Below, piece by piece: positions 48,879 to 60,692 of a stretch of DNA of 64,000 bases; the stretch's first letter is position 1, and the number at the start of each line of letters is the position of its first letter. This stretch comes from Cordia subcordata (taxonomy: Eukaryota; Streptophyta; Magnoliopsida; Boraginales; Cordiaceae). The stretch covers positions 6,983,001-7,047,000 of the forward strand of contig JAPTOF010000021.1 in assembly GCA_028554755.1 (NCBI GenBank), in the 5' to 3' direction. Under the pieces are notes generated by a model. That model ran no database searches. It was not told the origin of the DNA and saw only the letters and a program-made list of their open reading frames with translations. Position numbers and translations under genes: made by a program.

Positions 48879-49820
48879 AGTTGTACACTAATATAACCTG
48901 ATTTTTTTTTAAAGCACCATAGTAGGACCAGTTTGCATTTGTTTATTAACGTCAAGCATAGTATCAACTACTTCTATCCTAGTCATGAATGCGATTTGAT
49001 GAATTTGTTGTTGGTGTTGCAAATGGCCGTTGGACGGATTGTGCAGTGAAGATTCGATTTGCTGCCATTCATCTCAAGGTTAAAATTCTTTTTACATTTT
49101 ATTTTTTCTTTTCTCCCTTTCTTGCAATATAAAAGACAGATTTTGGGGAGTTTTATTTGGACTTAAAGAAGCATTTACATTAAGTAATATTTGCTGTTGA
49201 ATTATTAGGCTTTTCGTAAAAGCTGCAAAAAGGCAAATGAAGTTGCTGACTTTGTTGCCAACCAAAGTCTCGAAAACAAGCTTATGAAGACTGGAGTACC
49301 AGTCATCCACTACAGCTGAAGGAAAATTTGTCTCTAATGTAATGACTGTTGTCTTTTTCATGTTCTATGTTTTGAATGGGCATTTGATGTATGTTTTTTT
49401 ATGGTCTGAATGAAAACCATTCTATTTCTAACCAACAATAATAATAATAGTAGTAATTGGTTATTTACACTTTGATTAGATGTTTATTTTGGATACATTG
49501 AGTCGTTCTTCAGTATTATTATAATAATATGGCATTTAGAATTAGTACAATAATACGGAGTAACATATCACTATCAAATTTGTTCTTTTATTTCTATAAA
49601 AAATGAATGGTTTAAATATTTTCAATTAAAATTCTAATTCGTTATAAGTTTGTAGGTAACTACTTCTTTAACTTTCATATTATGAAATTACATTTGATTT
49701 GTCATATTTAATAAATAATTTTACACACAGTTACTTATTAAACAAATATTAAATGATAGGAATAAAGAATGTGGTATAAGTAATATACTCCAACTACTCA
49801 TGTTATGGAGAATTTTTTGG
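48879..49820. other. Spacer, possible Helitron body
   Basis: No gene was recognised. The right part may belong to the Helitron that ends at 49855. Confidence 0.4.
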
Positions 49821-49826
49821 TACAGA

Positions 49827-49855
49827 CCCGTGCGACGCACAGAAGTTAAACCTAG
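49827..49855 (+). mobile_element. Helitron 3' end
   Basis: CCCGTGCGACGCACAG, then GTTAAAC, then CTAG before T, is a clear Helitron terminus of the same type as at 34393. The 5' end was not identified. Confidence 0.6.
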
Positions 49856-50163
49856 TTACTGAAACACTAAACCAACTAAATAAAATGGAAAGGAACCCTA
49901 CGCATTTACAATGCCTAATGAAAGCCATTTTACACACAAAGCAATTAAAAATTGACCAAAAACATACTATTAACCACACGCAATTCATATTCATCAATAA
50001 CCTTTGGAAAGTCATCATCCTTCATCAATTCTCCTTTCTTACTCTTCTTCCTTTTAATCCCCAAAGCTTGACCTTAGCTCCAAAAGAGAAGTGCAGGGAC
50101 AAAGGGACATTAAGCAACATTGGTTCATTAGTATACCTATCAAGTGGGTTAATTTTGAGATAT

Positions 50164-50707
50164 ATAGTGTGTTTGGAATGATCTTATTTTAAGATACTTA
50201 TCCTATTGAAATTTGGAGATATCTTATAAGATTTAAGATATTTTATTATATGCACCATGCATTCTATAATTGTAAAAAATAAGATAGGAAGGATTGCTTA
50301 TTTCTTATAAGATAAAAAATATGGTTTTGTTTTAAATTTTCATAGGATGCATGATAAGATTTCTTAAATCTTATAAGATATACCCTCATTTCAATAGAAT
50401 AATGCTCTGTTTGTTATAGTCTTATTTGAAGATACTTATCCTGTTAAAATGAAGGTACATCTTATAAGATTTAAGAAATCTTTTTATGCATTCTATAAAA
50501 ATTCAAAACAAAATCATACTTTTTATCTTATAAGAAATAAGGAATCATTCTAATTTTATTTTTTACAACTATAGATGCATAGTGTATATGATAAGATATC
50601 TTAAATCTTATAAAATATCTCTAAATTTCAATAGGATAAGTATCTTAAAATAAGATCATTCCAAACAGACTATAAGTAACTTAAAATAAAATTATAACAA
50701 ACAGAGC
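50164..50707. mobile_element. Palindromic MITE pair (fold-back)
   Basis: The segment is a set of near-perfect inverted repeats built from TTTGGAATGATCTTATTTTA, GATACTTATCCTATTGAAAT and CTTATAAGATTTAAG. One copy spans 50164-50674 with ends TAGTSTGTTTGGAATGATC. A second, offset copy spans 50404-50707 with ends GCTCTGTTTGTTATA. Each half is itself self-complementary, so the entire 544 bp could fold back. There is no coding capacity. Confidence 0.8.
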
Positions 50708-51537
50708 AATAGTAGGTCGTGCAAGCTCTTTTTTTACCACCATATGGGTTTTTATCCTCTAGGACTTTACACATGGGGATATAGAGTGTTGGTTGGAAAA
50801 TTTGAAGGTTCTTAGTACATATGATGGGGGGGGGGGGTTGGGCGAGTTTAACTTGGGTTCAACAAATTTCACGTTCTATTGGTTTAGGCAAGCTGGGGCA
50901 ATCTGTGTCTCGCCTTCATGGCATTTTAAGTGTTTGGCTATCTATCAGGTGCGCCATACTCTTCCACTATCTATATCATTGTGGAATCAAAAGTTTTAGA
51001 GCGTGTTTATCTCTGCTTATTTTGCATCTTATAAGCTACTAGAAAAAAATACCCCCTCACATTTTTTTTACTATTTGCAATTCATAAGTCCCAAATAAGC
51101 TTAGCCAAATAGGCCGTTAGCATTGTCATAATCAATGAAAGGGATCCATTGTGAACAAGTAAACAATGCACAGGGCTTATTGATGTTGAGTTGCCATGAA
51201 GCAAACAAGTAATTTCAGCTGTGGGGTCTGGTTCCTCCACGATGAATGAAAAGGATGCATTGTAACTATTTTCTTTTAGTTTATATGCAAAATTATCATA
51301 GCAATATAGATTAACTTACACAGAAGGAACAAACCAATATGAATTTCCTGTTGGAACCTTCCGAGTATCATGTATAAAATTACTAGGACATGATCTCCAT
51401 ATAGATTTGCAGCAAGTAAAAGAAAACAGAGGATTTTTTTATTCATTCTTGTCAAATGTTTTCACAATGCAGGCTGCTCATATAGTCTAAGAAAAGCAGA
51501 GGAAATTAACATATAAAACTGAGCTTATTTTGCATCA
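50708..51537. other. Downstream spacer of the DUF2828 gene
   Basis: It holds a 13-base G-run at about 50825-50837. No gene was recognised. The last ~150 bp are likely the 3' untranslated region of the gene on the minus strand. Confidence 0.5.
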
Positions 51538-53470
51538 TCAGTCAATCACAACCAGCTTCTGGTACTGCTCTCCAGCAATTGCAGCTTCCATGACAGCCTC
51601 AGGACTCTTCACTCCGCCCTTCTCCAAGAACAATTTGAGCAAATTCTTGGAAATTCCACTAACAAGTGCTGCCCCTTTCTGAAATCCTGGCACAGGCGTG
51701 GCCTTGGAGTCCCTCAGATTCCAAAACACAATTTCTGGGACACAATTCCCATATCCTCTCTCACTAAACTTCCTCACAATCACCATGTAATCCGTCTCCC
51801 ACAGGTTGACAGATGCCTTATCAAACTCCATGTCAGAGAACACAAACACCCTCTTAATCATCTGGTCCTCTCTCAAGTTTGCGTTCACAGCCACCTGCAA
51901 TATCAGCTCGAAAACCTTCTGAAAATCAGCATTCTTCCCCCATTCCATTCGCCTTACAAAATCCGTCTTGGCTCTCAAGCTATCCCCAACCACCATCTGA
52001 AGCTCTGGCTTTTCACTAAAGGTGATAACCTTGCCTTTCCATGGCTCTTCACTCAGTTCAGAGACTAAAACGCCAAGTGCCACAGAGACCTCCAGGGGTG
52101 TACCTAACATGCTCTCCGAAACACCACAAATTGCCAGACAATTATTCAGCGCCCCCTTTTCGGCCAAATCCTGCACCATTCTTTTCCACTGCAGCTCGGC
52201 GACCCTGCCTCTGTCATCATCATTCAAGGCTTCAATAATCTCATGAGGCATCAGTGCACCAGCAGCAATCTTCACTTTCCCAGCTTTACCTTTCTCAAGA
52301 TACTGCTGGAATCTCTCCTTGTCATGCTTCAAGAACAAGTCCTTGTACGTATTCATTGCGACTGACGCAACCCTGTTGTACGGAATGGATCCCCAATCAT
52401 TAGCACCAATATAAACCTCAGGCAGCTCAAGCGATTTCCTCAGTGCCACAAGCACTTCCTTCCTCAACCAATCTCTCACCCTGTAGGCGCAGTGCGCGTC
52501 CTCAACGCCTTCATACTCGGGATATTTCTCCCTCGGAAACACCTTCCTCGCAATGCTTTCGCACAAAAGCGTGGCTTTATCAAACGAAGAGTCCAAAGAC
52601 GGACACCACTTCGCCGCGAGGCCAATGTCTCTCAACTCTCCAGATTTCAATGACTCCATATCCTTCTTCAAACACCCAGCAAAGAAGTCAGAAACGCGAT
52701 CGTGCAAGAACTTATAATCCGGGTCGTGACTATATCTTTCGACCGCCTTTTTCGCCGTGGAGACCTTCTTTGCTTCCCTAATCCTTCTTGCATTCTCCTT
52801 CTGGATCTCCACCCTCTTCATCTCAGCCAAAATCCGCACCTCTCGCGGCGCTTTCTTGGACCCTTTTTTAGCCTTCTTCCTCACACTTCCTCACAGCAAA
52901 CAACCCAAAAGGCGCCCTCTCTTTACCATGCGGAATGCGCCTATGTCTTCTCGCTCTCTGCCTCTCTCTTCTAGCCCTTTTTCTCACATCATCCCCTTCG
53001 AGAATCCGATAAAGAATCTCTGGCAAATCCTTAAAGTACCCGAAATTCGCCATGTACCCAACGTTACACGCAAAGGTTTTGGGGTGCAACTTGTGAAGCC
53101 AAAGCGCTGCAGTGTAGTAGCTCTCCTTATCGGACTTGCCAGTACCGCGGACACCACGACGGTTACAGATAAGCTTAAGGGTGGTCAAAGGGTCTTGATC
53201 CCAGGCGGCCTCGAGGTATTCGGCTACAACGTCGGGCCGCGTGTTTGGGACGACGCGAAAGAACAAGTCCAAACATGAGTTGCCACTCGAGAGATACGTT
53301 GCCGAATTGTCTTCGGCTTCGCCTATCTGTGGGATCGATCTGATATATGTTGTGTTGAACTGCGCCACCATATGGTCGATTAAGGGGTTGCCGGTGGGTT
53401 GGGCTGGTAGCCGTCCGGTGGCGAAGGAGGGTGGTGGACGGCGGATCTCTGGTGGGCCAAGAAGAGCCAT
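51538..53470 (-). pseudogene. DUF2828 / vWA-like protein with a 10-bp duplication frameshift
   Basis: DUF2828 proteins are a plant family of about 640 residues with a C-terminal von Willebrand A-like fold; their role is not well known. The first 200 codons (53470-52868) hold the family N-terminus: NSATYLSSGNSCLDLFFRVV, AWDQDPLTTLKLICNRRGVR, GKSDKESYYTAALWLHKLHP and GYFKDLPEILYR. The rest (from 52884 to 51538) is in another frame: AAKWCPSLDSSFDKATLLCE, IPYNRVASVAM, LPHEII-like LMPHEII, SELSEEPWKGK, FVFSDMEFD and WNLRDSKATPVPG. A tandem 10-bp duplication (GTGAGGAAGT / GTGAGGAAGA, 52875-52894) shifts the frame by one, giving a stop at 52868-52870. In addition the metal-site motif, usually DVSGS in this family, reads GVSES, and the usual NTDFQ reads NADFQ. 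Intronless, as usual. Otherwise the protein is well kept, so decay is recent or the downstream part is still used. Confidence 0.88.
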
Positions 53471-53596
53471 TAGGAATTGGGGTTTTTGGGTTTTCTTGAT
53501 CTCTTATTTTTTTAATCTTCTTTTCTTTCTGCTCCTAAGGGGTGGCCCTTTGTGATATGATATCATCACAATTAAGGCCGTGTCTTTTCTGCTGCG

Positions 53597-54170
53597 TTTG
53601 TTTGGATGTTAAGACAATTACTTTATTTAATAATTTATGTGAAAAAAATTATTTATTATTAATTTATTATAAAATAAATATTTTTTATAAAATATTTTAT
53701 TTATAGTTATAAAAAATAAATTAAATTTTGGATATTTATATCTTATTAATTAGAAAATAATTAAAAATAAAAATTTTAAAATTTAAAATTAAAAAAAATT
53801 AAAATTTAAAAATAAAATATTTAAAATTAGAATTAAAAAATTAAAGATTAAAAAATTTAAATTTAAATTTAAAATTTTAAAAATAAAAAAGTAAAAAATA
53901 AAAAATATTAAAAATTAAAATTTCAAAAATTTAAAAATTTTAAAGCAAAAATAAAAATTAATTAATATTTATATTTTATAATTTATTATTTAATTATAAA
54001 ATTAAAATATCATGAGTTAAAATTGATAATATTATTATCAAAGTAATTTATAACAGCATTTCAGCTAACAAACCAAACAGTCTCATTGTACCAGACACTT
54101 ATTTCTTATCAAACACTTATAAAAGAAGATGCTTATTAGATTTCAGATAAGATTATTCCAAATAGGCTAT
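53597..54170. mobile_element. AT-rich hAT-like MITE cluster
   Basis: The left end GCGTTTGTTTGGATGTTA pairs with inverted CTGTTTGGTTTGTTAGCTG near 54066-54084, and a further end, inverted GCCTATTTGGAATAATCTTA, lies near 54146-54166. The interior (53680-54010) is almost only A and T, like the MITE at 10640. Probably two MITE ends side by side. Confidence 0.5.
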
Positions 54171-54334
54171 TCGTCCGTCTCGATCGAGATTCGCCGTTTC
54201 AAGAATGCGAAAAATAATTCATGAGATCTATTTCTCACTAATAATCTTTCATGAGTGTTATAAATTTATTAAAAATATTACTTATTAAGTTTTTTATTTT
54301 ATTCTATTTTTTTGGTGAGATGAAATAAGATAAA

Positions 54335-55460
54335 TTTTGTTCGTGCATTAGAGATGATAATGTAGTGATAGATTTTTTTACTAATTTAGGTGTTGATAAA
54401 TGAAAGATGCAGTTTTTTAACAAAGAAGATCTTTTAATATAGTTATGACATTTAATACAAAGTGATAAATCAGGCTTTCATATATTAAGTGTTAGTGGTG
54501 TTTGATTCTTCAAGCATCTTAAGTCCCAGAAGTGCATGATAAATACCAACAAAGTCTAATACTGCAGAGAAAATTAAATGAAGTACTCCAAATACAAAGT
54601 ATGGAAAAGTGTCTATAACTTTCCCGGAGCATCTAGGCAATCCGGCGAGATGCCCCAAAAGCAATGTTTTCAAATTATCAAAAGACATAAAAAGTGGTTC
54701 TCAGCAAGAGAAATAGTTTCGTTAATCCTAGACAAGACTGGTGATTAATAGAATGAGATGAAAACAATTTGGGATTGAACTTAATAAAGACATAAGAAAA
54801 ATTCAGAGGGGAACGGAGATAAAAGAGAGAGAAAGAAGGCAAATGGTCTGCATATTGGAAATGTATAATATAAAAAATGGGAGAATTGCTTTACGATAAA
54901 CATTTAAAATATATCTTTTAATCCCTCAACTTTGAGTTTAAGAGCTCCGTTAGTGCTTATACTAACTCCCAACTAAAACTTGATGTTAAAATTATTTGGT
55001 CAAATAAAACTCATTTCAATCAACGACAATTTCAGCCGCAACATGCTTAAAAACCTAGATATATAGGGCCTGTTTGATTTCTGTTTTTATTTTTTTGTTT
55101 TGAAAACAGTTTTTCAGAACATATTTCAAAAACACTTTTTGATAACAAAACAGTAAAAGAATCTGTTTGAAAACTTTATTTTTAAAATAGTTTTAAAATT
55201 TCAAAGAACAAAAAGACTTGGTTACTATCAACATTAATTGAGCTAGTTTGGTGGACTGCATAAGGTGCGGTCCCTTCAATGTTTGACGTGATTAGTTATG
55301 TTTGTGTAGTTAGGGGTGATAATGCAAAAGAGAAAATTTTCTACTAATTCAGGTGTTGACAAATGTAGGATGTAGATCTATTATAAAGAAGATATCATAA
55401 TATAGTTATGAGTGATAAATAAGAGTTTTCATATATTAGGCATTAGTTGCGTTTGATTTG
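54335..55460. repeat. ~170-bp direct repeats about 955 bp apart
   Basis: 54335-54515 and 55293-55460 share TACTAATT.AGGTGTTGA.AAATG, AAAGAAGAT, ATAGTTATGA and TTTCATATATTA in the same order and orientation. They could be short terminal repeats of a TRIM-type element or an old segmental duplication. Between them is a MITE-like segment with a GGGCCTGTTTGATTT end at 55067. Confidence 0.55.
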
Positions 55461-55637
55461 CTTAACTATGCCTTAATTATGCATTTTCCACATTTTAAGA
55501 AGAACCATTTTTATATATAAACATTGGATATATGTTATACATATAAGGACGGAAGTTGTCACTTCGAGTTTATCCAGCTATATACAGACTGTAAGACTTT
55601 CTAATATATACACACTGATATAACTGTGCAAATATTA

Positions 55638-55836
55638 AAACTTGCCTTACAGTACTATTGTAATATTACAATTGCGCAAAAATCAAAAGTTGTCTTGGAA
55701 GAGTAGCAATGTTCTTCAGTCCCTGTAATAGATGAAAACTTACCTTACAGTGTTATTGCAGTATTACAATTGCACAAAAAACAAAAGTTGCCTTGAAGGA
55801 GTAGCACTATTTTTCAATCCCCGTAGTTGTTGATGC
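55638..55836. repeat. 98-bp tandem duplication at the end of the RPA-like gene
   Basis: CTTGCCTTACAGTACTATTG at 55641 and CTTACCTTACAGTGTTATTG at 55739 begin two diverged copies. The right copy includes the stop codon of the RPA-like gene, so the duplication extends its 3' untranslated region. Confidence 0.75.
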
Positions 55837-56433
55837 TTGTGACTCAATGTCCATATCCTTTGAAGATGATGTTTCTGTGATAGATGAACCAGAACTTGAA
55901 AGTAAATAGTATAAATGTGGATTGTTTAATTATTGCAAAACTGTGCTGTATATCAAATTTGAGGTATGTTGCTTAGTAAGAAGAGTAGTACTTTAATAAT
56001 GTGAATGACATATTCTAAAGATGTACTTACTTGCGCTGGCTGGAAAGATTTTCGGGTTAATTGAAATAATAGTATTCTGGATTTGCTCTTGATCCCGATA
56101 GCTTGAGTCCCATTTTTTAGCTTCGACTTGCATTTTGTAAACCATTTTTCCAAAAGCGTTGTTTACGACATCAGAGGAGAGTTTTTCATCCTATATATTA
56201 ACCTATATCTTTATTAAAAATGTTAATACTTGAGTTAATATTGAAATTGAAAATTTGTGGTATTACCTTGATACTCTTGTTCATGCATTCTAGGGCACTC
56301 ATTCCTATGAAATTCTTTGTATTCTTATCATAAATTGTAACCAGAAGTACTCTTGTGTTTATCCCTCACATTTACAACAAATTTCGACCTAAAAGATAAG
56401 AACCAAAAAATAAAAGATTAGGCAATTGTTATA

Positions 56434-56467
<34 letters not shown>

Positions 56468-58217
56468 TATAAATAAGTGTGTTTGGTAGTTGAGTCCAAC
56501 AATTTTTACCATGGTTTTGATTCGGTTGTTTTCTGACAACCAATGCATTGATATTCCCAATCATAATCCAAGCCCATTGGTCTTTTACAATTCTCGCATC
56601 CCATGTAATAAAACTCTTGTTGTTGATCAGTAATTTCAAGTTTTCCTTCAACATAGAACTTCTTCAGCTATTTATTGGAAAAAAAAAGGATTAATAGTGT
56701 TGAGCATATATAAAGAGAATTGAATAGAAAGGCATTTCTTGGAAAACTTACACTCTAATCTGATTGCACATCAGCAATTGTAAGTGTATTTGATGTTGTG
56801 CTAAAGGTACCGTGTGTTGTATGCGACCAATATTTCCTTTCAGAAATTATTGCATTGAGTACTTCTTGGTTCTCATCACGCCTGAAGTACGCAAAAGTTA
56901 TAACATAATTGGTAAATGTTAGAATTTGGTAATTCAAAAATAGGCTTATGATATTTGATAATTGGGGATGTTAAATTAATTGGAATTGAGATATAATGTC
57001 AAACTTTATGAGAATATAGGGTGGTTTGAATAGACAATAAGTGTGATCATAATTAGAGAAGAAAGGTGGCCAAATCAGGATATACAAATAATATAGGGTA
57101 GTTAAAGTATTTCATAAAGAAGATACCACCTACATAATGCTTCAACTTCAAGAGTTGAAGGGTCAACTGTTATTGTAGAATTTCCTGTTGAGCATAATGA
57201 TTTACCTACAATATCATGTTTATAATAAGATTCAATTGATAATGGCATATCGTGTAAGTGATTCAATCAATATAGTTTAGTTTCAAGTAAAAAACATTAC
57301 TGTAAAATGTTAAGGTGACAAGTCGTGTTGCTATTATAATTGGCATCGTGTTTGTTGAAGTCATTATAGCAACACCTTCAGCGAATTCAAGCTCTCTCTA
57401 GAGAGTCACAATCATTGGTCTAACCCTTTAGTTTTGAAAGTTAACCCAAAAGCCTTTTACATTATTTACTGTGATTAGCAAAAATTAGCCAAAACAGAGC
57501 GCGTAACAATATAATGGCTGACTCTCGGCTGATGATGACGAATTCTTACAAAGTAGTTTCTCCTCCAACTGTTAATACTGTTTTTGGCTCACGAAGATCA
57601 ATCATAATCCCGATAACATCTAATATGGATAATGTAAAGTTAGGAACCAGTGTTATGCAAGACATAATAATGAAAATTATTCAATGAGCTCATTGCAAAT
57701 TTGGTGCTTCCCCACTGGTATATTAGAGATGCATCTTGGATTATGTCTGTGTAGGATGTAAAATTGATTTCCATATGGGTAGCATATGAGTATCTTGAGG
57801 TTGGCGCATTACTGTAGTTCTTTCATTGATGATCCACTAATATTGATGCAGAACGATTCTAAACTTGGGTTCAATAGGCTGCACCTTTGGTCTTGAGATT
57901 AGATATATCTAATAAGCTTCAAACCATTCACTTACTTGATCTATGTCAGAATCGAATATGACTGTTTGTATTCTCATGCCCTAGAATTTTTTCTTTTTAT
58001 AATGTAAAAATGTATTTTCTATTGCGAAGAAGAGAAATGAACTAATCACTTATGTATTCAAAATTCTTGCGTGACAGTCGGCGAAAATCAACCTCTGTTA
58101 TCTTCTTCCTATGTTATATGATTGTCTTGCGTGTTGTTTTCTAATGAGTTGAACTTTTGCTGTCCACTTACTTAAGTTGGGATGTATATCAATCATAGGG
58201 GTGATGACTCTTTCCAT
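55807..58217 (-). pseudogene. RPA70-like single-strand DNA-binding protein, Helitron-borne, damaged
   Basis: Replication protein A large-subunit relatives coat single-stranded DNA, and many plant Helitrons carry a copy. The frame opens at ATG 58217 (MERVITPMIDIHPNLSKWTA), like DNA-binding domain A. Near 57650-57560 LDVIGIMIDLREPK matches the 'FVDVIG' core of domain B. Near 57390-57300 EFAEGVAIMTSTNTMPIIIA and near 57180 TGNSTITVDPSTLEVEAL continue domain B. The exon 56667-56510, with AG acceptor and GT donor, holds the zinc ribbon of domain C: MGCENCKRP ... YQCIGCQKT, two CxxC pairs. Near 56160 LSSDVVNNAFGKMVYKMQV follows, and the tail SSSGSSITETSSSKDM ends at TAG 55807-55809. Several introns are implied. 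Damage includes a TAG just before the donor near 56757 and a frame change near 56345. Confidence 0.75.
56437..56466. repeat. (AT)n microsatellite
   Basis: About 30 bases of AT repeat lie in an intron of the RPA-like gene. Confidence 0.95.
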
Positions 58218-58439
58218 TTTAGCTGCAAAGATTAATAGCAACGCATATATGAAAAAGAAAGAACTACACTTGAGATAAGCAATTCGTTATAAAAGTGCGA
58301 CAATTTTTAAAAGGATAAGAAGTGATAATAGAAATGCTTCCTCTAGAAGCCTGCAAGAAATATGTTTCTCACAGTTCAGCAAGTTTCAAAACTTCTTGAT
58401 ATGCAACATTCTTCATGTAGTTGCTATAATTATTTTAAG

Positions 58440-60650
58440 AAATTATTGGATTTATCAAAATTTTAACTCTTGCCGTTTGGCATGAGAAAGAGCTACATAC
58501 AGTTGGCCATGTGAAAGACTAGTTCAGGTAAATATATGCCAACATTTTCAAGCATTTGTTCTTGAGCTTTTTTAATTGTCATTGCAAAGCACAAAGGGAC
58601 AGGGAATTGGATTCTTTTAAAAGGAATTGGGCATCTAAGATTTTCTCTAAGCTGAAAAGGAATTTTTGGGATAAAGACATGCTTTCTACTAAAGTCTCTT
58701 GTTGTAATGATTGCATGAATGACTTGAACATGTAAGCCACAACATATGAGTCTAGTACCATTGCATAGACCTTCTGTTGGATTGAGATTTACAAGAAGCA
58801 TAATTGTGCAATTCTCTTTAAGCACAAGTCTATGAGGTGGTAATCTTGCAACAACTACTGTGTTTAAATAATCTTCATATTGTGTTTGTTGTAAAAGATC
58901 AATTATTTTATTGTAGCTTATATATTCTCTAAATTTTCTAAGAAATTTTTTGATAAGCATATCATTGATTTCATCAACTGAGTCATTTTTTTGAGTTAAA
59001 ATTGCTCTATTCATCATAGACAGCAGATTTCTATGCAATCCGAAAATGATGGAAAAACTTCATTGATTAGATTATCAAGGGATAATTGAAGATCACAAAA
59101 TGGCATTATCATGTGTTGTGGAATTTTGACATTATCATTATCTAGTTTTGATTCTGTATCATTGCCAATTCTCAGTAAAAAATTTACAAATTGTTGATCC
59201 TGCTTTGCTCGCATATTCTTTTGTAAATGAATTTTATGAATTTTCTTCCACAAAGGTGATTTAAGCAAGCTTACTTCTATAAGGTTTTCTTTTGTACCTC
59301 CAGGTACGATAGGAAGGATTTGTCAGAAATCAACGCCAAAGACTACCACTTTATTTCCAAAATAAATGTTTTGCTCAGTAATATTTTGCAAGATCAAATC
59401 TAAAGCTTCAATAGCAAATCTTTTCGCTATGCCTGCTTCATCCAATATTATCAATTTGGCATCTAGCAACAATCTAGCAAGAGCACTTTGTTTGCTTATG
59501 CTGCATGACTGTTTGTTATCTGTGTCAATAGGAATTTTAAATCTAGAATGAGCAGTTCTATCTCTATAGTAAGGCTGCTGCCACTCCAGAAATTGCAATT
59601 GCAAGTGTTGTATGTCCTTTGGAGCATATTTCTACTAGCAAAGCTCGATATAAAAATGTCTTGCCTGTACCTCCAGGGCCGTCATTGAAAAATATTTCTC
59701 CTTTATTAGAAAAAACTTTTGCAACTATCATATCAAAGGCTTCTTTTTACTTGTTGTTCAACTTAGAAATAGATAATTTATCTATTTCTGAGACAATAAT
59801 ATTCTTCATTCCTTTGAAAGATAAGCTTGATTATCGATTGTTATAGTGAAGTTTACTAATCGAAAATCATTAATAGATCTATTCACACTCTGAAGTGCAT
59901 CATTAATGGCTTTTAAAGTTCTAAATTTTATCTCAAATCTTGATAGATTGGGAAGTTTTTGAAAGTCTTCTGATAGTGAGTCTTCAAACTTCTCACATAA
60001 CAATTTGGATTTGCAGGTGCACAATTTAGTAAGATAATTGCAAAAAGTCTACGCAAGTTGTAAGGCATTTGATACATTGATGCTTCTTCCAAACAACAAA
60101 TTAGGTTTTCATCTGCTTCAAGGAGGCCATGTAATATTGTAGCTTCACAAAAAGAACTCTTCTTAATGATTCAAAAGATGTTGATCTAATATTTGCCAAA
60201 AGAAGTCTTAAATAATATCTCTCACCCTCAGAAGGATTAACAGTGATCATTCTATGTACAACATGTAGTTTTTGTCTTTTGGTCCCTTCTTTATATTTTG
60301 TTGACCAACAAAAATATTTTGAAAATTCAACATATCGCAGTCGTAATTGTTTAGCACCATCATCATGTTGATTCATCCAAAAAATCGAGTCAACATTGTT
60401 TTTCTATTCATTGGATTTGATATCACATTTTTCAGTTTCTCCATTTGTCTGAAAGATATAAACTATTGATTTTTTAGATGGATCTGCAAAGAAATTACTG
60501 GAGGATGTATGTCGCTTAAGAAGAAGTTGTATATTCTCCACATAGCTTCTAGTGCGCCTATCCATCTTCCTGATAGAAATTATGTAATTTCGTTTATATT
60601 CTCACCAGAAGATGAGTCCTCAACAATGCGACATGCAACTTTGTCAACTC

Positions 60651-60692
<42 letters not shown>

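Noticed and set aside
52757..53278. 173-codon + strand frame over the DUF2828 gene
   Set aside because: It is antisense to strongly conserved DUF2828 coding sequence and has no domain of its own.
56418..56654. 78-codon minus-strand frame starting MLKENLKLL
   Set aside because: It is the wrong frame over the RPA zinc-ribbon exon; the correct frame reads FYVEGKLEITD and CENCK.
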